64,000 nt of DNA from JAGVSR01 sp963708775 (GCA_963708775.1 CAVPTI010000004.1:43764-107763), one strand, 5' to 3'. Counted from the stretch's first letter, positions 36,378-45,711 are shown. Made by a program: numbers and translations. Notes: generated from the letters alone by a model not told the origin.

Positions 36378-37196
36378 CTAGAAATTCATTGTCAGGCCCA
36401 TGACAGGACCGTGCTGCACCACGTCCAGTTCGTAGGAGCCTTGCGAATAATCAACGGCCAATGCGCGATAGCCGAAATAACCGTCGATAACGGTCCCCCC
36501 GGTCTCGCACAATTTCATGTTGTAGGTGGCAAGGGCCTGCCAGGAAAATTCACTTCCCGCACCGAAACCGCCAACATCGCCGCGCACTAAAACACTCTGA
36601 CCTGGCGCAACCGGCTGAATGAGGCGGGCGCCAACGAAGGGATCCACCCAATCGACGGTTGCGGAAGCGTCCAACGACCGTCCACCCGAACCAACAATGA
36701 AAACATCGGTGTTCTGGCGCCAGTAGCGCCCGCCCGCGAGCACGTCCACCGTCGCACCACCTTGAGACCAGACGGCATAGGCGGCGCCCAGTTCGACCGT
36801 CAACTGGGTGTAGTCGACCTGAACCTCACCGGAAACAAAGCGCCGGTCGAAGCCCTGACCGTCTTCCAGCGCGGTCCAGATGATATCGTTGAATATGGTC
36901 AGCGGTCCGTTGCGCAGCTCCGCATAGCTCATCCATACCGGCAGCGTTGACCAGTCGAGAGAGCGCAGGATGTCGTCCGGCGCGGCGTCTACGTCGATCT
37001 CGCGATTCCGTACATTGATATCGCCCGAGATCCAGGGCAGCCAAGCGTAAGTAGCGAGTGAAAATGTCCAATCGGAAGCCGTGGGCCTGACGACAGGCGG
37101 CGGCGCATCCAAATCGGCGGCTGAAGCCGGAGGCGCGCTGAAAACAGAAAAGGCCAATATTGCCGCCGCAAAACGAATGAAATGCAATACCGTCAT
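36378..37196 (-). CDS. Outer-membrane beta-barrel protein
   Basis: 272 aa from ATG 37196. Signal peptide AAAILAFSVFSAPPASAADL, then alternating polar/aromatic strand pattern (WTFSLATYAWLPWISGDINV; FGYRALAVDYSQGSYELD) and a C-terminal Phe (VMGLTMNF) as in BamA-folded barrels. The longer frame to 37283 starts without signal peptide. 35 bp after the GYF gene. Confidence 0.8.
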   Translation of the reverse strand: MTVLHFIRFAAAILAFSVFSAPPASAADLDAPPPVVRPTASDWTFSLATYAWLPWISGDINVRNREIDVDAAPDDILRSLDWSTLPVWMSYAELRNGPLTIFNDIIWTALEDGQGFDRRFVSGEVQVDYTQLTVELGAAYAVWSQGGATVDVLAGGRYWRQNTDVFIVGSGGRSLDASATVDWVDPFVGARLIQPVAPGQSVLVRGDVGGFGAGSEFSWQALATYNMKLCETGGTVIDGYFGYRALAVDYSQGSYELDVVQHGPVMGLTMNF

Positions 37197-37446
37197 AGCC
37201 CCCCCTGCAGGCTCCCCACCACCATTGAGCATCACAATGCATTTGGCGTCGAGTTCCGATATGAAGTTTTGGACACAGTCCACAGTCTAGGATCACCTGT
37301 TACCGATCAGACACGCACCGGCGAACGGCCGGCAGCGCCAGTGCCGCGCTCACGCCCGCGCAAGCTGTGTGAACTCCCCTCTGAACAGTGTAAAGCTATG
37401 GCCAGTGCCAAGACACGTCTGTGGGACGATGATCCTGCCGAGACCA

Positions 37447-38320
37447 CTAAGCCGACAAGGTGCGCAAAGCCGCGATCCGCTCCTCGATCGGCGGATGGGT
37501 CGAGAAGAGCGCCAAGAAGCTCGGTCGGTCGCTGATACCCATCGTCTGAATTGATTTTGGCAGTTCGCCCGGGTCCACGCGTCCTAGAGAGGCCAAGGCG
37601 CTGATCATGCTGTTGGGCTGGCCCATGTAGGTGGCCGCGCCGGCATCAGCCCGAAATTCGCGGTGGCGCGAGAACCATGCCACGATCATGGAGGCGAGGA
37701 TGCCGAATACGATCTGGCACACCAAGGATGTCACGAAATAGCCGATGCCCTGACCATTGCCGTCTTTATTGATCTGCTTATCGACCACATAGCCGACAAT
37801 CCGCGACAGGAACACGACGAACGTGTTCACGACCCCCTGGATCAGCGTCATCGTCACCATGTCGCCGTTGGCAACATGAGCAACTTCGTGCGCGAGCACG
37901 GCTTCGACCTCCTCCTGATTCATAGTCTGGAGAAGACCAGTCGAGACGGCAACCAGAGCAGAGTTCTTGAATGCGCCCGTGGCAAATGCATTCGGTTCGC
38001 CTTCGTAGATCGCAACTTCAGGGGTCTTGATGCCGGCGCGGGCCGACAGTTGCTCCACCGCCTGCAACAGCCAGCGTTCCTCGGAGTTGGCGGGCTGCGG
38101 TGATGACGTGAGCGCCTGTCTGCCACTTAGCCATAGGCTTCGAAATGAGCAGCGAGATTATCGCGCCCGTGAACCCGATGATGGCTGATAAGGCTAGAAG
38201 CGCGCCGAGATCGAGGCCGTTGGCATCGGCGATCCGCCCCACCCCCAAGACACTGATCAAAACGGAAATAACGACCAGAACGGCAATGTTGGTCGCTAGA
38301 AAAAGTGCAATCCGCTTCAT
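37447..38320 (-). CDS. htpX: Membrane-bound zinc protease HtpX, +1 frameshift
   Basis: The N-terminal part from ATG 38320 (MKRIALFLATNIAVLVVISV) has the first two membrane helices and KPMAKWQTGAHVIT. The frame then changes at 38098 and the catalytic domain follows: HEVAHVANGD zinc motif, SRHREFRADAGAATYMG with the third ligand, and the conserved THPPIEERIAAL end. 874 nt is 3n+1; removal of one base restores a 290-aa HtpX. HtpX degrades misfolded membrane proteins. Confidence 0.88.
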
Positions 38321-38680
38321 ATCTTTCCAACCTATCTGACTTGTGGTCCACGCCCGACCGGGCACGCTCTCGTGCGAGATATAGTGGGCCGGCGTGGCCA
38401 ATCCAGCCCTCGCGTGCAGCAGCGCTCCCCGAGCCTGAGACGCCTTACAAGCAAGGCAAGGGCTTCTCCTTGCTTCATCACGACAAAACGACCCGAGCGC
38501 ACGCTACCAGAAACAATCGCCTGAGACATGCATGAGGAATGAAATGAACATCCTAGACTGCATAAACCATAAAGGCAGGGCAATGTATTGAGACAGGCGC
38601 GATGGACAATGGTGAATGGGAGCTTGTAGACTGAGCGGATAGAATTGGAACGTGAATACAGACGTGTATGGAGTCATCAG

Positions 38681-39205
38681 ATGGCGATCACAAAGAAACA
38701 AGAGCTGCGCGCACTCAGCTCGGATGAACAGGAACTCGTCAGCAAATCCCATCACCCAGATGTCCAGCATCTCTCCGACGAGGAATTGCGAAGTCTCATC
38801 AAGCTTGTCCGAGAGCGCCGCGATCGCGCCCGGACTGAAGCAAGCCGCCGCCGCCGAGAGTTGCGCGGGAAGGCAGCACCGAAAGGCGCGGCAGCTTCGC
38901 GCGCAGAGGAAGGCTCAAAACTGAAGCTGGCGGTTCTCGCGATGGCAATGCGGCGGCTGAATAGCGAGCATGAGCGTCGCAGAAAGATGGGCGCGCGTCT
39001 CACGCTCGTCGAAAACGCTCATAGAGCGCTGGAACTCAAAAATGAATCAGCCGACTCTCGCGTTGTTCCCTTAAACTCCCGCCACGCTCACGAAGGAATG
39101 CGTAGCAAGCCGAGCAGCCGGCGGCAAAACCTGATCCGCCCGATGGAATTGGGTCGGCTTCGCCAAGCAGCGAAGGTTGCGCAGGCGAAACGCGATAACC
39201 GATAG
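38681..39205 (+). CDS. Hypothetical basic, coiled-coil-like protein
   Basis: 174 aa from ATG 38681 (MAITKKQELRALSSDEQELV). Highly charged; a long helical stretch rich in Arg and Ala (RERRDRARTEASRRRRELRG), fitting a coiled coil or nucleic-acid-binding role. No family recognised. The ATG sits inside a longer frame beginning at 38645. Confidence 0.6.
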   Translation: MAITKKQELRALSSDEQELVSKSHHPDVQHLSDEELRSLIKLVRERRDRARTEASRRRRELRGKAAPKGAAASRAEEGSKLKLAVLAMAMRRLNSEHERRRKMGARLTLVENAHRALELKNESADSRVVPLNSRHAHEGMRSKPSSRRQNLIRPMELGRLRQAAKVAQAKRDNR

Positions 39206-39657
39206 CAATCGCCCAGTGCATTGCAAACCTGCGGCATCATCTTGAATATTCCGACGAAGGCGACTGAAGGACTCACGCCCAGCATTCGATGGCGCAGTCT
39301 GCCGTTACAGACGCTGACGTCGACGGAACAAAACGCCAGGAAGTTGGCAACCCGGAAGAACTACCTCAAATTTCCCTGCCATCGCTGCCTCTTTGGGGGG
39401 TCAAAGGCGGCAGCAGGTGGCTACCATTGATCCAACACTTTTCTGTTGCACAGCAGAAATCGGAACGGATTTGATGCGCGTCAATTCCACGTCGCGATCT
39501 GTCGCTACGCTACCCCCAGCCACTACTCCCCGAAGGCTGGCCATGATCGTCTCTAGAAAACAGAATGAAAGTACCCGCAGCGCCCTCTTACTTTTCAACG
39601 CTGCGCCACCAGAGCCAGCTGACAAAGAACTGCGTCCTATTTTTTGGAGCCTTCGAA
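39206..39657. other. 452-bp stretch without a supported gene
   Basis: Several short frames exist but none has a ribosome site, codon pattern or known similarity. The only feature is the probable RBS ttggag at the right end for the PPK2 gene. Confidence 0.6.
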
Positions 39658-40215
39658 GTGAGCAAGCATGAGACAAGCGCAAAAACCAAGGCTCCGGTCG
39701 ACCCCGCTACTTTACAAGCACGCGATCGGCCCTCGCATGCGTTAGGCACAGAAAGTGACGTTGCACCTAGTCTAACGGCTGAAAGAGTGCAGCAGTATTC
39801 CGTAGAGGATGCGACGAAGGGCAAGCAGGACGCAGAGGTCGCGGCCATCGAAGCTATCATGCGCAGTCAGCCCGAACTCTCGACAGATAGCGAAACCATT
39901 CAGGCCATACTGGCTGGCTCCTCGCCGGATGATGCAGAACGTTTGCGAACTGCTCTAGAATTGACGGATCGAACGACAGACCCCGCAACGCCCAACTCGT
40001 CACAGCAGCGGGTGCCTCAGCGGGATTCCAATCTGCTAAAAACCAGTGACGAACTGGCGGACGACTGGCGCCGCGGCGGCTATCCCTACAAATTTAAGAT
40101 GTTGAGACGCGATTATGAGGAGCAGAAATTCATCCTGCAGGCCGAGCTGCTGAAATTGCAAGCCTGGGTGAAGGCAACCCGTCAGCGACTTGTCATTGTA
40201 TTCGAAGGACGAGAT
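39658..40215 (+). pseudogene. ppk2: Polyphosphate kinase 2 gene, 3' part lost at an IS insertion
   Basis: The GTG frame from 39658 encodes an ~135-aa low-complexity N-terminal extension, then GYPYKFKMLRRDYEEQKF and LQAELLKLQAWVKATRQRLV, and ends in IVFEGRD. This is the start of the PPK2 fold; the expected continuation is the AAGKGG Walker A loop. At that very point the IS begins (40216), so kinase catalysis is lost. The right flank of the IS does not continue PPK2, so the 3' part has been deleted or moved. Confidence 0.85.
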
Positions 40216-40293
40216 TGGCCTGCTCCCCTAATCCGAGACCACGTTTAAGTTTCGAATCCGGCTATTTCCAAGCTCTCGAACGGAGACAAGGAC

Positions 40294-40572
40294 ATGGCAC
40301 GGAAGGGCAAGTCGACCGAGGAGATCATCCAGGCTTTGCGCGAGGCGGAGGTTCGTCTGGGGCAGGGCGAGACAGTGGGGAAGATCTGCCGGGGCTTCGG
40401 TATCTCGGAGCAGACGTACTACAAGTGGCGTCGTGAGTACGGCGGCCTGAAGCTCGACCAAGCGAAGCGCTTGAAGGAACTCGAACGCGAGAACGAGCGC
40501 TTGAAGAAGGCGGTCTCTGAGCTGACGTTAGACAAGCTTATCCTGAAGGAAGCTTTGACGGGAAAATACTAA
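40294..40572 (+). CDS. IS3-family transposase OrfA
   Basis: 92 aa helix-turn-helix protein (STEEIIQALREAEVRLGQ ... GISEQTYYKWRREYGG) followed by a leucine-zipper-like stretch RLKELERENERLKKAV. The frame ends in GGGAAAATACTAA; a -1 slip at the A-run would join the orfB frame, the usual way IS3 elements make OrfAB. Confidence 0.93.
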   Translation: MARKGKSTEEIIQALREAEVRLGQGETVGKICRGFGISEQTYYKWRREYGGLKLDQAKRLKELERENERLKKAVSELTLDKLILKEALTGKY

Positions 40573-40604
40573 GCCCTTCCCGGAAGCGGGCGTGCGTAGA
40601 TCAC

Positions 40605-41468
40605 GTGCGCTCGCAGCTTCCCGTCTCGGAGCGTCGGGCGTGTTCGGTTGTCGGACAGCCCCGCGCGACGCAGCGCCGGCCCCCGAAGATCCGCCACGAC
40701 GAGGCAGCGCTGACCGACGCCATTGTGCGGCTGGCCAAGAAGTACGGTCGCTATGGCTACCGGCGTGTACGCCAGCTTCTCGTCGACGAAGGTTGGCGTG
40801 TCAGCGTCAAGCGCGTCTATCGGATCTGGCGCCGGGAAGGGCTTAAAGTGCCAAAGAAGCAACCCAAACGCGGCCGTCTATGGCTTAATGACGGATCGTG
40901 CATCCGTCTTCGACCCGAGCGGCCCAATCATGTCTGGTCCTATGACTTCGTCCAGGATCGAACCCAGGATGGGCGGCCCATTCGGATGCTTACCGTGATT
41001 GATGAGTTCACCCGGCGATGCTTGGCGATTGTTGTCGCGCGGCGTCTAAGGTCCGACGATGTCCTCCAGTGCTTGACCGATCTCTTCGTCGCCCACGGGC
41101 CACCGGAGCATATCCGATCCGATAACGGCCCTGAGTTCGTCGCTTGCAACGTGCGCGGTTGGCTCGGTCGGATCGGTGTGAAGACGCTCTACATTGAACC
41201 TGGCAGCCCATGGGAGAATGGCTATTGCGAGAGCTTCAACTCCAAGCTCCGTGACGAGCTGCTCGAATGCGAGCAGTTCTCGACGCTCTACGAGGCTCAG
41301 GTTCTCATCGAGCGCTGGCGGCGCCATTACAATGCGATCCGGCCTCATTCCTCGCTCGGTTATCGTCCGCCGGCTCCAGAAACGATCTTGCCGCCAGCAT
41401 CTGGTCTCGCCTACGCTCCGCTTCGGCCAGCCCAGATGCTGGCTATAAGCGGCCGGGTTCTAACTTAA
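40605..41468 (+). CDS. IS3-family transposase OrfB (DDE integrase core)
   Basis: 287 aa from GTG 40605; the frame is open further upstream over the end of orfA. HTH_21-type region KKYGRYGYRRVRQLLVDEGW, then the rve core: VWSYDFVQDRT (first D), RSDNGPEFVA (second D), and SPWENGYCESFNSKLRDE (E). C-terminal YNAIRPHSSLGYRPPAP is typical. Intact. Confidence 0.94.
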   Translation: MRSQLPVSERRACSVVGQPRATQRRPPKIRHDEAALTDAIVRLAKKYGRYGYRRVRQLLVDEGWRVSVKRVYRIWRREGLKVPKKQPKRGRLWLNDGSCIRLRPERPNHVWSYDFVQDRTQDGRPIRMLTVIDEFTRRCLAIVVARRLRSDDVLQCLTDLFVAHGPPEHIRSDNGPEFVACNVRGWLGRIGVKTLYIEPGSPWENGYCESFNSKLRDELLECEQFSTLYEAQVLIERWRRHYNAIRPHSSLGYRPPAPETILPPASGLAYAPLRPAQMLAISGRVLT

Positions 41469-41497
41469 TCCCTGGTATCGCGATGTGGGGCAGGCCA

Positions 41498-42005
41498 CGC
41501 TTAGGCGTGCGACCCGGCGACTTTGCCAAACCGGAAACGCAGCGCCATTTCGGATGAACTTTGATCTGTCCAATCCGTCTGATGAGACTTCGCAGTTCTG
41601 GCTCAGCAACCCGTCGTGCTGCAGTAGAAACGGAAAACCACGCCCTCTCACGCTGTTCATCCTCTGGCCAGCGATCTAAAGCAGACCGCACAGCAATCAG
41701 ATAAACCGACACCGTGTGCAGCTGATCGCCGTTCTGATGCGGCCTGAGGTACTGATAGCTCCCGATCGGCTTGTCCCGATTTTTCCCGCAACTCCTGCTT
41801 CCTCCATGGCTTCCCGCGCGGCGGCCTCATGGGCTTTCAGACGCTTTGCTGGCCATCCTTTTGGGATCACCCACCGGCCCGTGTCGCGGGAGGTCACAAG
41901 TAGGATGAGTGGTTTCTCGTCATCGGCTTCGCAAACGCAAAGCGCTCCGACCTGTTTCAAAGGTTTCATTCGATTAAAAATTGTTCCGTTGTTCGCAAAT
42001 GACAA
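41498..42005 (-). pseudogene. NUDIX hydrolase, frameshifted and ending at the IS edge
   Basis: The N-terminal frame from 42005 has the Nudix box region GWPAKRLKAHEAAAREAMEEAGV, preceded by the usual strands (TSRDTGRWVIPKGW). After EEAGVAGK the natural continuation KPIGSYQYLRPHQNGDQLHT and VSVYLIAVRSALDRWPEDEQ is in another frame. The frames join at an A-run near 41790 where one base appears missing. The second frame runs into the IS end at 41497. Confidence 0.72.
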
Positions 42006-42135
42006 GACAAGCCGCAGGCGGGAACACAGGAGAAGGGTGCGCTTTCTCGCGCAGTCAAACGATGCTCTTCGCAGCTTCGTTAGTAAACAGATGGGCTCAA
42101 ACTACGCTTGCGCATCCACACGTTTCGCCAGAAGC

Positions 42136-42255
42136 CTAATCGTCGTTCGCGTCTACGCTATCCAGCATTTTATTGATCATCATTGCGCCCAGTCCCACCC
42201 ATGAAATTGCGATGACGACGAATGACGCCACAGCAACGAGACTAACAGTGTCCAT
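42136..42255 (-). CDS. 39-aa single-span membrane protein
   Basis: MDTVSLVAVASFVVIAISWV then a Gly/Met-rich end of the helix and an acidic tail (DSVDANDD). A strong Shine-Dalgarno (ggagggg) lies 6 bp before ATG 42255. No family recognised. Confidence 0.6.
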   Translation of the reverse strand: MDTVSLVAVASFVVIAISWVGLGAMMINKMLDSVDANDD

Positions 42256-42379
42256 CTTAGGCCCCTCCGCACACTCAGCAATTGATCATGCCTTCGAGAA
42301 GGCATGACGCAGCAGCTTTACGGCCAGACTTGGGCGCGGTCAGCCAAGCAGAGAAAACCGAAGCCTCGTCTCAAACAAA

Positions 42380-42407
42380 AACGGCGACCTCTTGCGAAGC
42401 CGCCGTT
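42380..42407 (-). terminator. Intrinsic terminator of the phasin gene; member of a repeated palindrome family
   Basis: Outer stem AACGGCG/CGCCGTT with an imperfect inner stem (CTT-GCG-AAG). On the - strand the hairpin is followed by TTTTTGTTTG, a good intrinsic terminator 34 bp after the phasin stop. Exactly the same 28 bp recurs at 47027-47054, and variants at 47227, 50278, 50417 and 52689. Confidence 0.75.
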
Positions 42408-42441
42408 CAAGCTATAGGGCAATAGGCTGTGTGGCCTGACG

Positions 42442-42771
42442 CTATCGCGATGCCTGAACGACGCGCTCGAAGGGCTTGAAGGCGTCTTTGGCGAAGGACT
42501 GGTACATGGCGCCAATCTTGGTCATCTGCTGCATGTAGTTCTCGTAGGCGCTCTTGGCATAGGTCGTCTGGATCTCCATGGCCTCCGGCACAGACTTGGC
42601 GGCGGCAAGCTTCTGGAAAGTTGCCACACCGTCTTCGAACGAGCGCTTGGAATAGTCAGTCATCTCCGTAGCGATGGCCTGCCAGCTCTTGTTCAATTCG
42701 CCCATCGACTGCATGTAGTCGGTCATTTCGACTTTGCTGACCTTCTGGAAATCTTGAAAGCTATTGATCAT
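42442..42771 (-). CDS. Phasin family protein, copy 1
   Basis: 109 aa from ATG 42771 (MINSFQDFQKVSKVEMTDYM). Amphipathic helical phasin fold with a repeated hydrophobic/charged pattern; SYENYMQQMTKIGAMYQSFAKDAFKPFE-type C-terminus is characteristic. Coats polyhydroxyalkanoate granules. No PHA synthase is in the window. The terminator 34 bp downstream supports the gene boundaries. Confidence 0.82.
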   Translation of the reverse strand: MINSFQDFQKVSKVEMTDYMQSMGELNKSWQAIATEMTDYSKRSFEDGVATFQKLAAAKSVPEAMEIQTTYAKSAYENYMQQMTKIGAMYQSFAKDAFKPFERVVQASR

Positions 42772-42783
42772 GGGTTTGCCCAT

Positions 42784-43511
42784 CTTTGGTAACGCAGGGC
42801 CAACAAACCGTCATGGCGTCGGACAAACGTCGTGTTGAAAGCGGTTTAATGCCTTGCCACGGTTAAAACTTCGTGACAGCGCGCGTTTACTCGATCGCTG
42901 CCGGCCAGCAACTGATCAATGTTTAGCTGATGACCCCTTGCCAGCGCCGCTGTAGGTAGTGACGCCGCATCTCACTATCGCGATCGAGAGCCGCGATAAT
43001 CGTTGCGTTCAGCGCGCTCGATTCCTGAGACTTCGTTTCTACTGAGTTGAAAGACCATTTGCTGCTTATGCAGCAATCGCTCAAAGCCAACCCCAGATCA
43101 GCACGGTTTGAAGACCCGATTTTTCTTATCAAGCGAAAGTTGTGGAAGCTCATTGTCGAACTCCAGACGCTGTCGCGGAATTTCCTTTACTGACCGAAAA
43201 ATCATACGGGCATTAAATGTCAGCGCTATTGCACCCAGCCAACTTTTCCACACGTTGTTATCTTCGCGAATGCAAACACGTAGTGCTGCTAAGCAGCGAG
43301 AAGTCTGTCTCATTTTCTAATTCTCGTTCGCAAACAGTCCGATCTCGCACGGTGCAGTGCACGCGTCTCGTTCATAACTGGCAATCGCGACAAATCGTCA
43401 GGGAACTAGCAAAGCCGGTGGCTGGGCGCTCGGCCAAGACGACTTGATCACCACGCGTTTTCCATTTGGAACGACGCCTTTGCGATAGATCTGCCTGTGC
43501 GCTGCCAACAG
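42784..43511. other. Intergenic region, no supported gene
   Basis: About 730 bp, below the surrounding GC level. Contains one TTCCATTTGGAA motif (43460-43471). A short frame on the - strand (43098-43313) has no ribosome site or similarity and is not called. Confidence 0.6.
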
Positions 43512-43628
43512 CTCAACCTAGCCAAGAACGCAGGAACGAGCGTGGAGCAGATTGAGCACTTCTACGCCGAGCATCTGCCGCTCTCACGTGAGATGGTCTG
43601 GAACCTGCAAAGGTTTGGGGAGGACTAG
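43512..43628 (+). pseudogene. Tyrosine integrase C-terminal remnant
   Basis: Reads NLAKNAGTSVEQIEHFYAEH LPLSREM..NLQRFGED, matching the C-terminal catalytic tyrosine segment (HFYAEHL) of the intact integrase at 54859-56103 almost residue for residue. No catalytic domain upstream. A fragment of an older, related element. Confidence 0.75.
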
Positions 43629-43798
43629 GAAATAGCAGGCGGCGCAGACGAAACCGATTGCGCAACGCAACATTAATTGAATTGCCACTGCCCGCATGCG
43701 AGCGATGATTACACTGCGACTGGCAGGGACGTGAGATTTAAGGAGGTCAGGCCTGACACCGGGGGGGCAAGTTATTGCTTCAGGGCTCGAGAGCTGCT

Positions 43799-43842
43799 CT
43801 CGAAGAGCACAGGGGATGTGCTCGAAGAGCACAGGGGATGTG
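43799..43842. repeat. 22-bp tandem repeat, two units plus partial third
   Basis: Two head-to-tail copies of a 22-bp unit (ctcgaagagcacaggggatg + tg) and a decayed third at 43848-43859. Non-coding. Its role is unknown. Confidence 0.75.
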
Positions 43843-44054
43843 AGAGATCGAAGAGCAGAATTTGCAGCGATCTACTGAAACTCGGTACGGCCTTGCCAGT
43901 CAACTAACGTTGTCACAATGAACCGCCGCACTAAACGGTCCGCATTTAGTACCAAATGCTAGTCAGCGATGAAGCCAGCTGAAGCTGGGCTCATGGCGTA
44001 ACGACTTAGACGCGTTGTCCGTAGACTTGTTGAGACCTGCACTCAATTAGCCGT

Positions 44055-44510
44055 TCAGCTAACCTTCTTGAGTTGCTCAAAGGTCTTCAGGGTAGCGGCA
44101 TTCGCGGTCTCAAAGTTCTGCTGAGCAATTTTCGAAGAGAGTTCGAGCAGATCCTTGGCTTGTTGGGCCGAAGCGTTTAGCTGTTCCTGAATAAAATTTG
44201 CTTGCAACTGAAAAAACTCTGGAACGGTCTGGGCGCGTGCCATGGCCTCGGCAGCACCGAAAGCGGCGTCCGCATTGATCTCAATGTTGCGCAGTACCCT
44301 TTCGCCAATCGCCCGTGCGCCGGCCTGTGCCGTCAACATCACGGCCTCCATCGTCTTCGTCCCATCCTTCGAGACCGACTGGAGCTTATCAAACGCCTCG
44401 CGAGATTTAGCCACATTGTCCTCAGCTATCGCTTGGATGTTCTCAGGGATGCGGGCGTTCTTTGCAGCAACAAACATTTCTTGAGCCTGACGTGCAAATT
44501 GGTCGGTCAT
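44055..44510 (-). CDS. Phasin family protein, copy 2
   Basis: 151 aa from ATG 44510 (MTDQFARQAQEMFVAAKNAR). Amphipathic helices typical of phasins, with NVAKSREAFDKLQSVSKDGT and the FQLQANFIQEQLNASAQQAK segment of the Phasin_2 type. The longer frame to 44621 lacks a ribosome site. Unlike copy 1 it has the longer family length. Confidence 0.85.
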   Translation of the reverse strand: MTDQFARQAQEMFVAAKNARIPENIQAIAEDNVAKSREAFDKLQSVSKDGTKTMEAVMLTAQAGARAIGERVLRNIEINADAAFGAAEAMARAQTVPEFFQLQANFIQEQLNASAQQAKDLLELSSKIAQQNFETANAATLKTFEQLKKVS

Positions 44511-44725
44511 CACTTCCTCTCCTAGCTCAATACAAGTTGTTTGAAGAGGGCTTGGACGTGCTGTTCGCCCATTGCCATCCGAGCTTGGCGCTATCGCGCT
44601 TGGCAGGCCAGCGCTGCTCAATTACTCGGCCGGTCACATGTTGGGCAACATTACGACCAAATGATGGTCGACAAAAGGACCCTAACGCCCGCGGCTGAGG
44701 TCAAAGAGGGTAATCGTGAACCTGT

Positions 44726-44938
44726 TTGCCAGCTTGGTACATCGCAGCAGGATTGCAAGGCTGCTCAAGTCATTCAGGCCGCCGCACGTTCATCACCAAC
44801 GCCGCCCGCACGATCTCAACAGTTGGCGGTTCGCTGCGTGACGTGCAGATGTTGGCCGGCCATAGCGCGCTCAGCACCACCCAGCGCTATATTGAGGCTG
44901 ACGCAGAGGCACAGAAGCGGGTGGTGGATTTGGTTTAG
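44726..44938 (+). pseudogene. Tyrosine recombinase C-terminal remnant
   Basis: CSSHSGRRTFITNAAR (HxxR box), LRDVQMLAGHSALSTTQRYI (second His and catalytic Tyr) and EADAEAQKRVVDLV form the end of a site-specific integrase. The N-terminal domain and first Arg region are missing. Different subfamily from the 43512 remnant and the 54859 integrase. Confidence 0.8.
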
Positions 44939-45235
44939 CGCCATCACGCCTGAACTCCGACCGCTGGAAAGGGTGCTTCTGATCTCGTCAAATGTGAATT
45001 CCAAGAGCTGGACGGCAGCGGCCATTCCCTCAGCCTCCTTCTCTATGGACGCTCCTTCCGTGGTGGCCAGTTTCACGCTGCGCAAGCAGCGGGCTTCAAG
45101 ATCGTCAAGCCATCTGCCCGGCAGCGTGTCGTGCTGCCCTGCCAGAGCCTCTACCGAATTCTTCAATGCTTCGCGCAAGCCAAAGATTATGAAGCCCAGG
45201 GTATCTGGATCCCGGGGCAGATTGATCTCTGACAT
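44816..45235 (-). CDS. Hypothetical protein running into the antisense of an integrase remnant
   Basis: 139 aa starting MSEINLPRDPDTLGFIIFGL. The first ~95 residues look like a real soluble protein; the rest is read antisense to the integrase remnant (44726-44938) and is likely an artefact of a lost stop. Probably truncated at its 3' end by the mobile element. No family recognised. Confidence 0.5.
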   Translation of the reverse strand: MSEINLPRDPDTLGFIIFGLREALKNSVEALAGQHDTLPGRWLDDLEARCLRSVKLATTEGASIEKEAEGMAAAVQLLEFTFDEIRSTLSSGRSSGVMALNQIHHPLLCLCVSLNIALGGAERAMAGQHLHVTQRTANC

Positions 45236-45307
45236 CGTTGCGCTCCCTGTTTCGTTTCCGCCGATTCCGAAGCTTTGAGATGCGCACCGCCGTCTAGATA
45301 ATGGTCT

Positions 45308-45598
45308 TCAGTCTCCAATCCGCGTAACTTCGAAACCGCCTTGCCTACTCGGCTCAAGCTCGATGCTATCAACGTCTGGATGCTGCCTCAGGTACGTGAG
45401 CGCCGCTTCGGCAAGACTACTGACGGCATCAGGCTGATAATTTGGGTCTTCCACGTTTAGGCTGAGGTCCGTCTCGATCCTCAACAGCTTGGTTAACTTA
45501 CCGTCGCGCGCAATCCTAACCGACGATCCACGAAGACATTGCGTTGTCGTGCTGGACGATATCCTCTTCCATACTGCACCCATTTCTTTCTCGCTCAT
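45308..45598 (-). CDS. Hypothetical protein
   Basis: 96 aa starting MSEKEMGAVWKRISSSTTTQ. Soluble, acidic second half (LSLNVEDPNYQPDAVSSLAE). 72 bp upstream of the 44816-45235 gene on the same strand. Unrecognised. Confidence 0.5.
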   Translation of the reverse strand: MSEKEMGAVWKRISSSTTTQCLRGSSVRIARDGKLTKLLRIETDLSLNVEDPNYQPDAVSSLAEAALTYLRQHPDVDSIELEPSRQGGFEVTRIGD

Positions 45599-45711
45599 CG
45601 TCTCGTTGCTGCGTCCTAGGAGCCAAAGTTTGTTCCATGTCGGAACGCTTCTGACCCTGCAACCAGCGGCTACTCTGATAGTCTAAGCCTCGTCTCATCA
45701 AGGAGAACAAC

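Larger units (their letters stand above)
40216..41497 (+). mobile_element. IS3-family (IS407-like) insertion sequence, copy 1
   Basis: 1282 bp bounded by inverted ends TGGCCTGCTCCCC at the left and the complement of TGGCCTGCCCCAC at the right. Encodes orfA and orfB. Copy 2 at 62661-63942 in opposite orientation has the same length and differs at one observed base (synonymous in orfB), so transposition or recombination is recent. No direct target duplication is visible here, suggesting deletion or recombination at one side. Confidence 0.92.

Noticed and set aside
40216..41497. Simple TSD-flanked transposition for IS copy 1
   Set aside because: Left flank agat and right flank cgct do not match; swapping flanks with copy 2 (inversion model) also gives no match.
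43460..43471. TTCCATTTGGAA sites as EcfG promoters because of their GGAAC-like half
   Set aside because: No CGTT is found 16-17 bp downstream in either orientation at any of the four sites.
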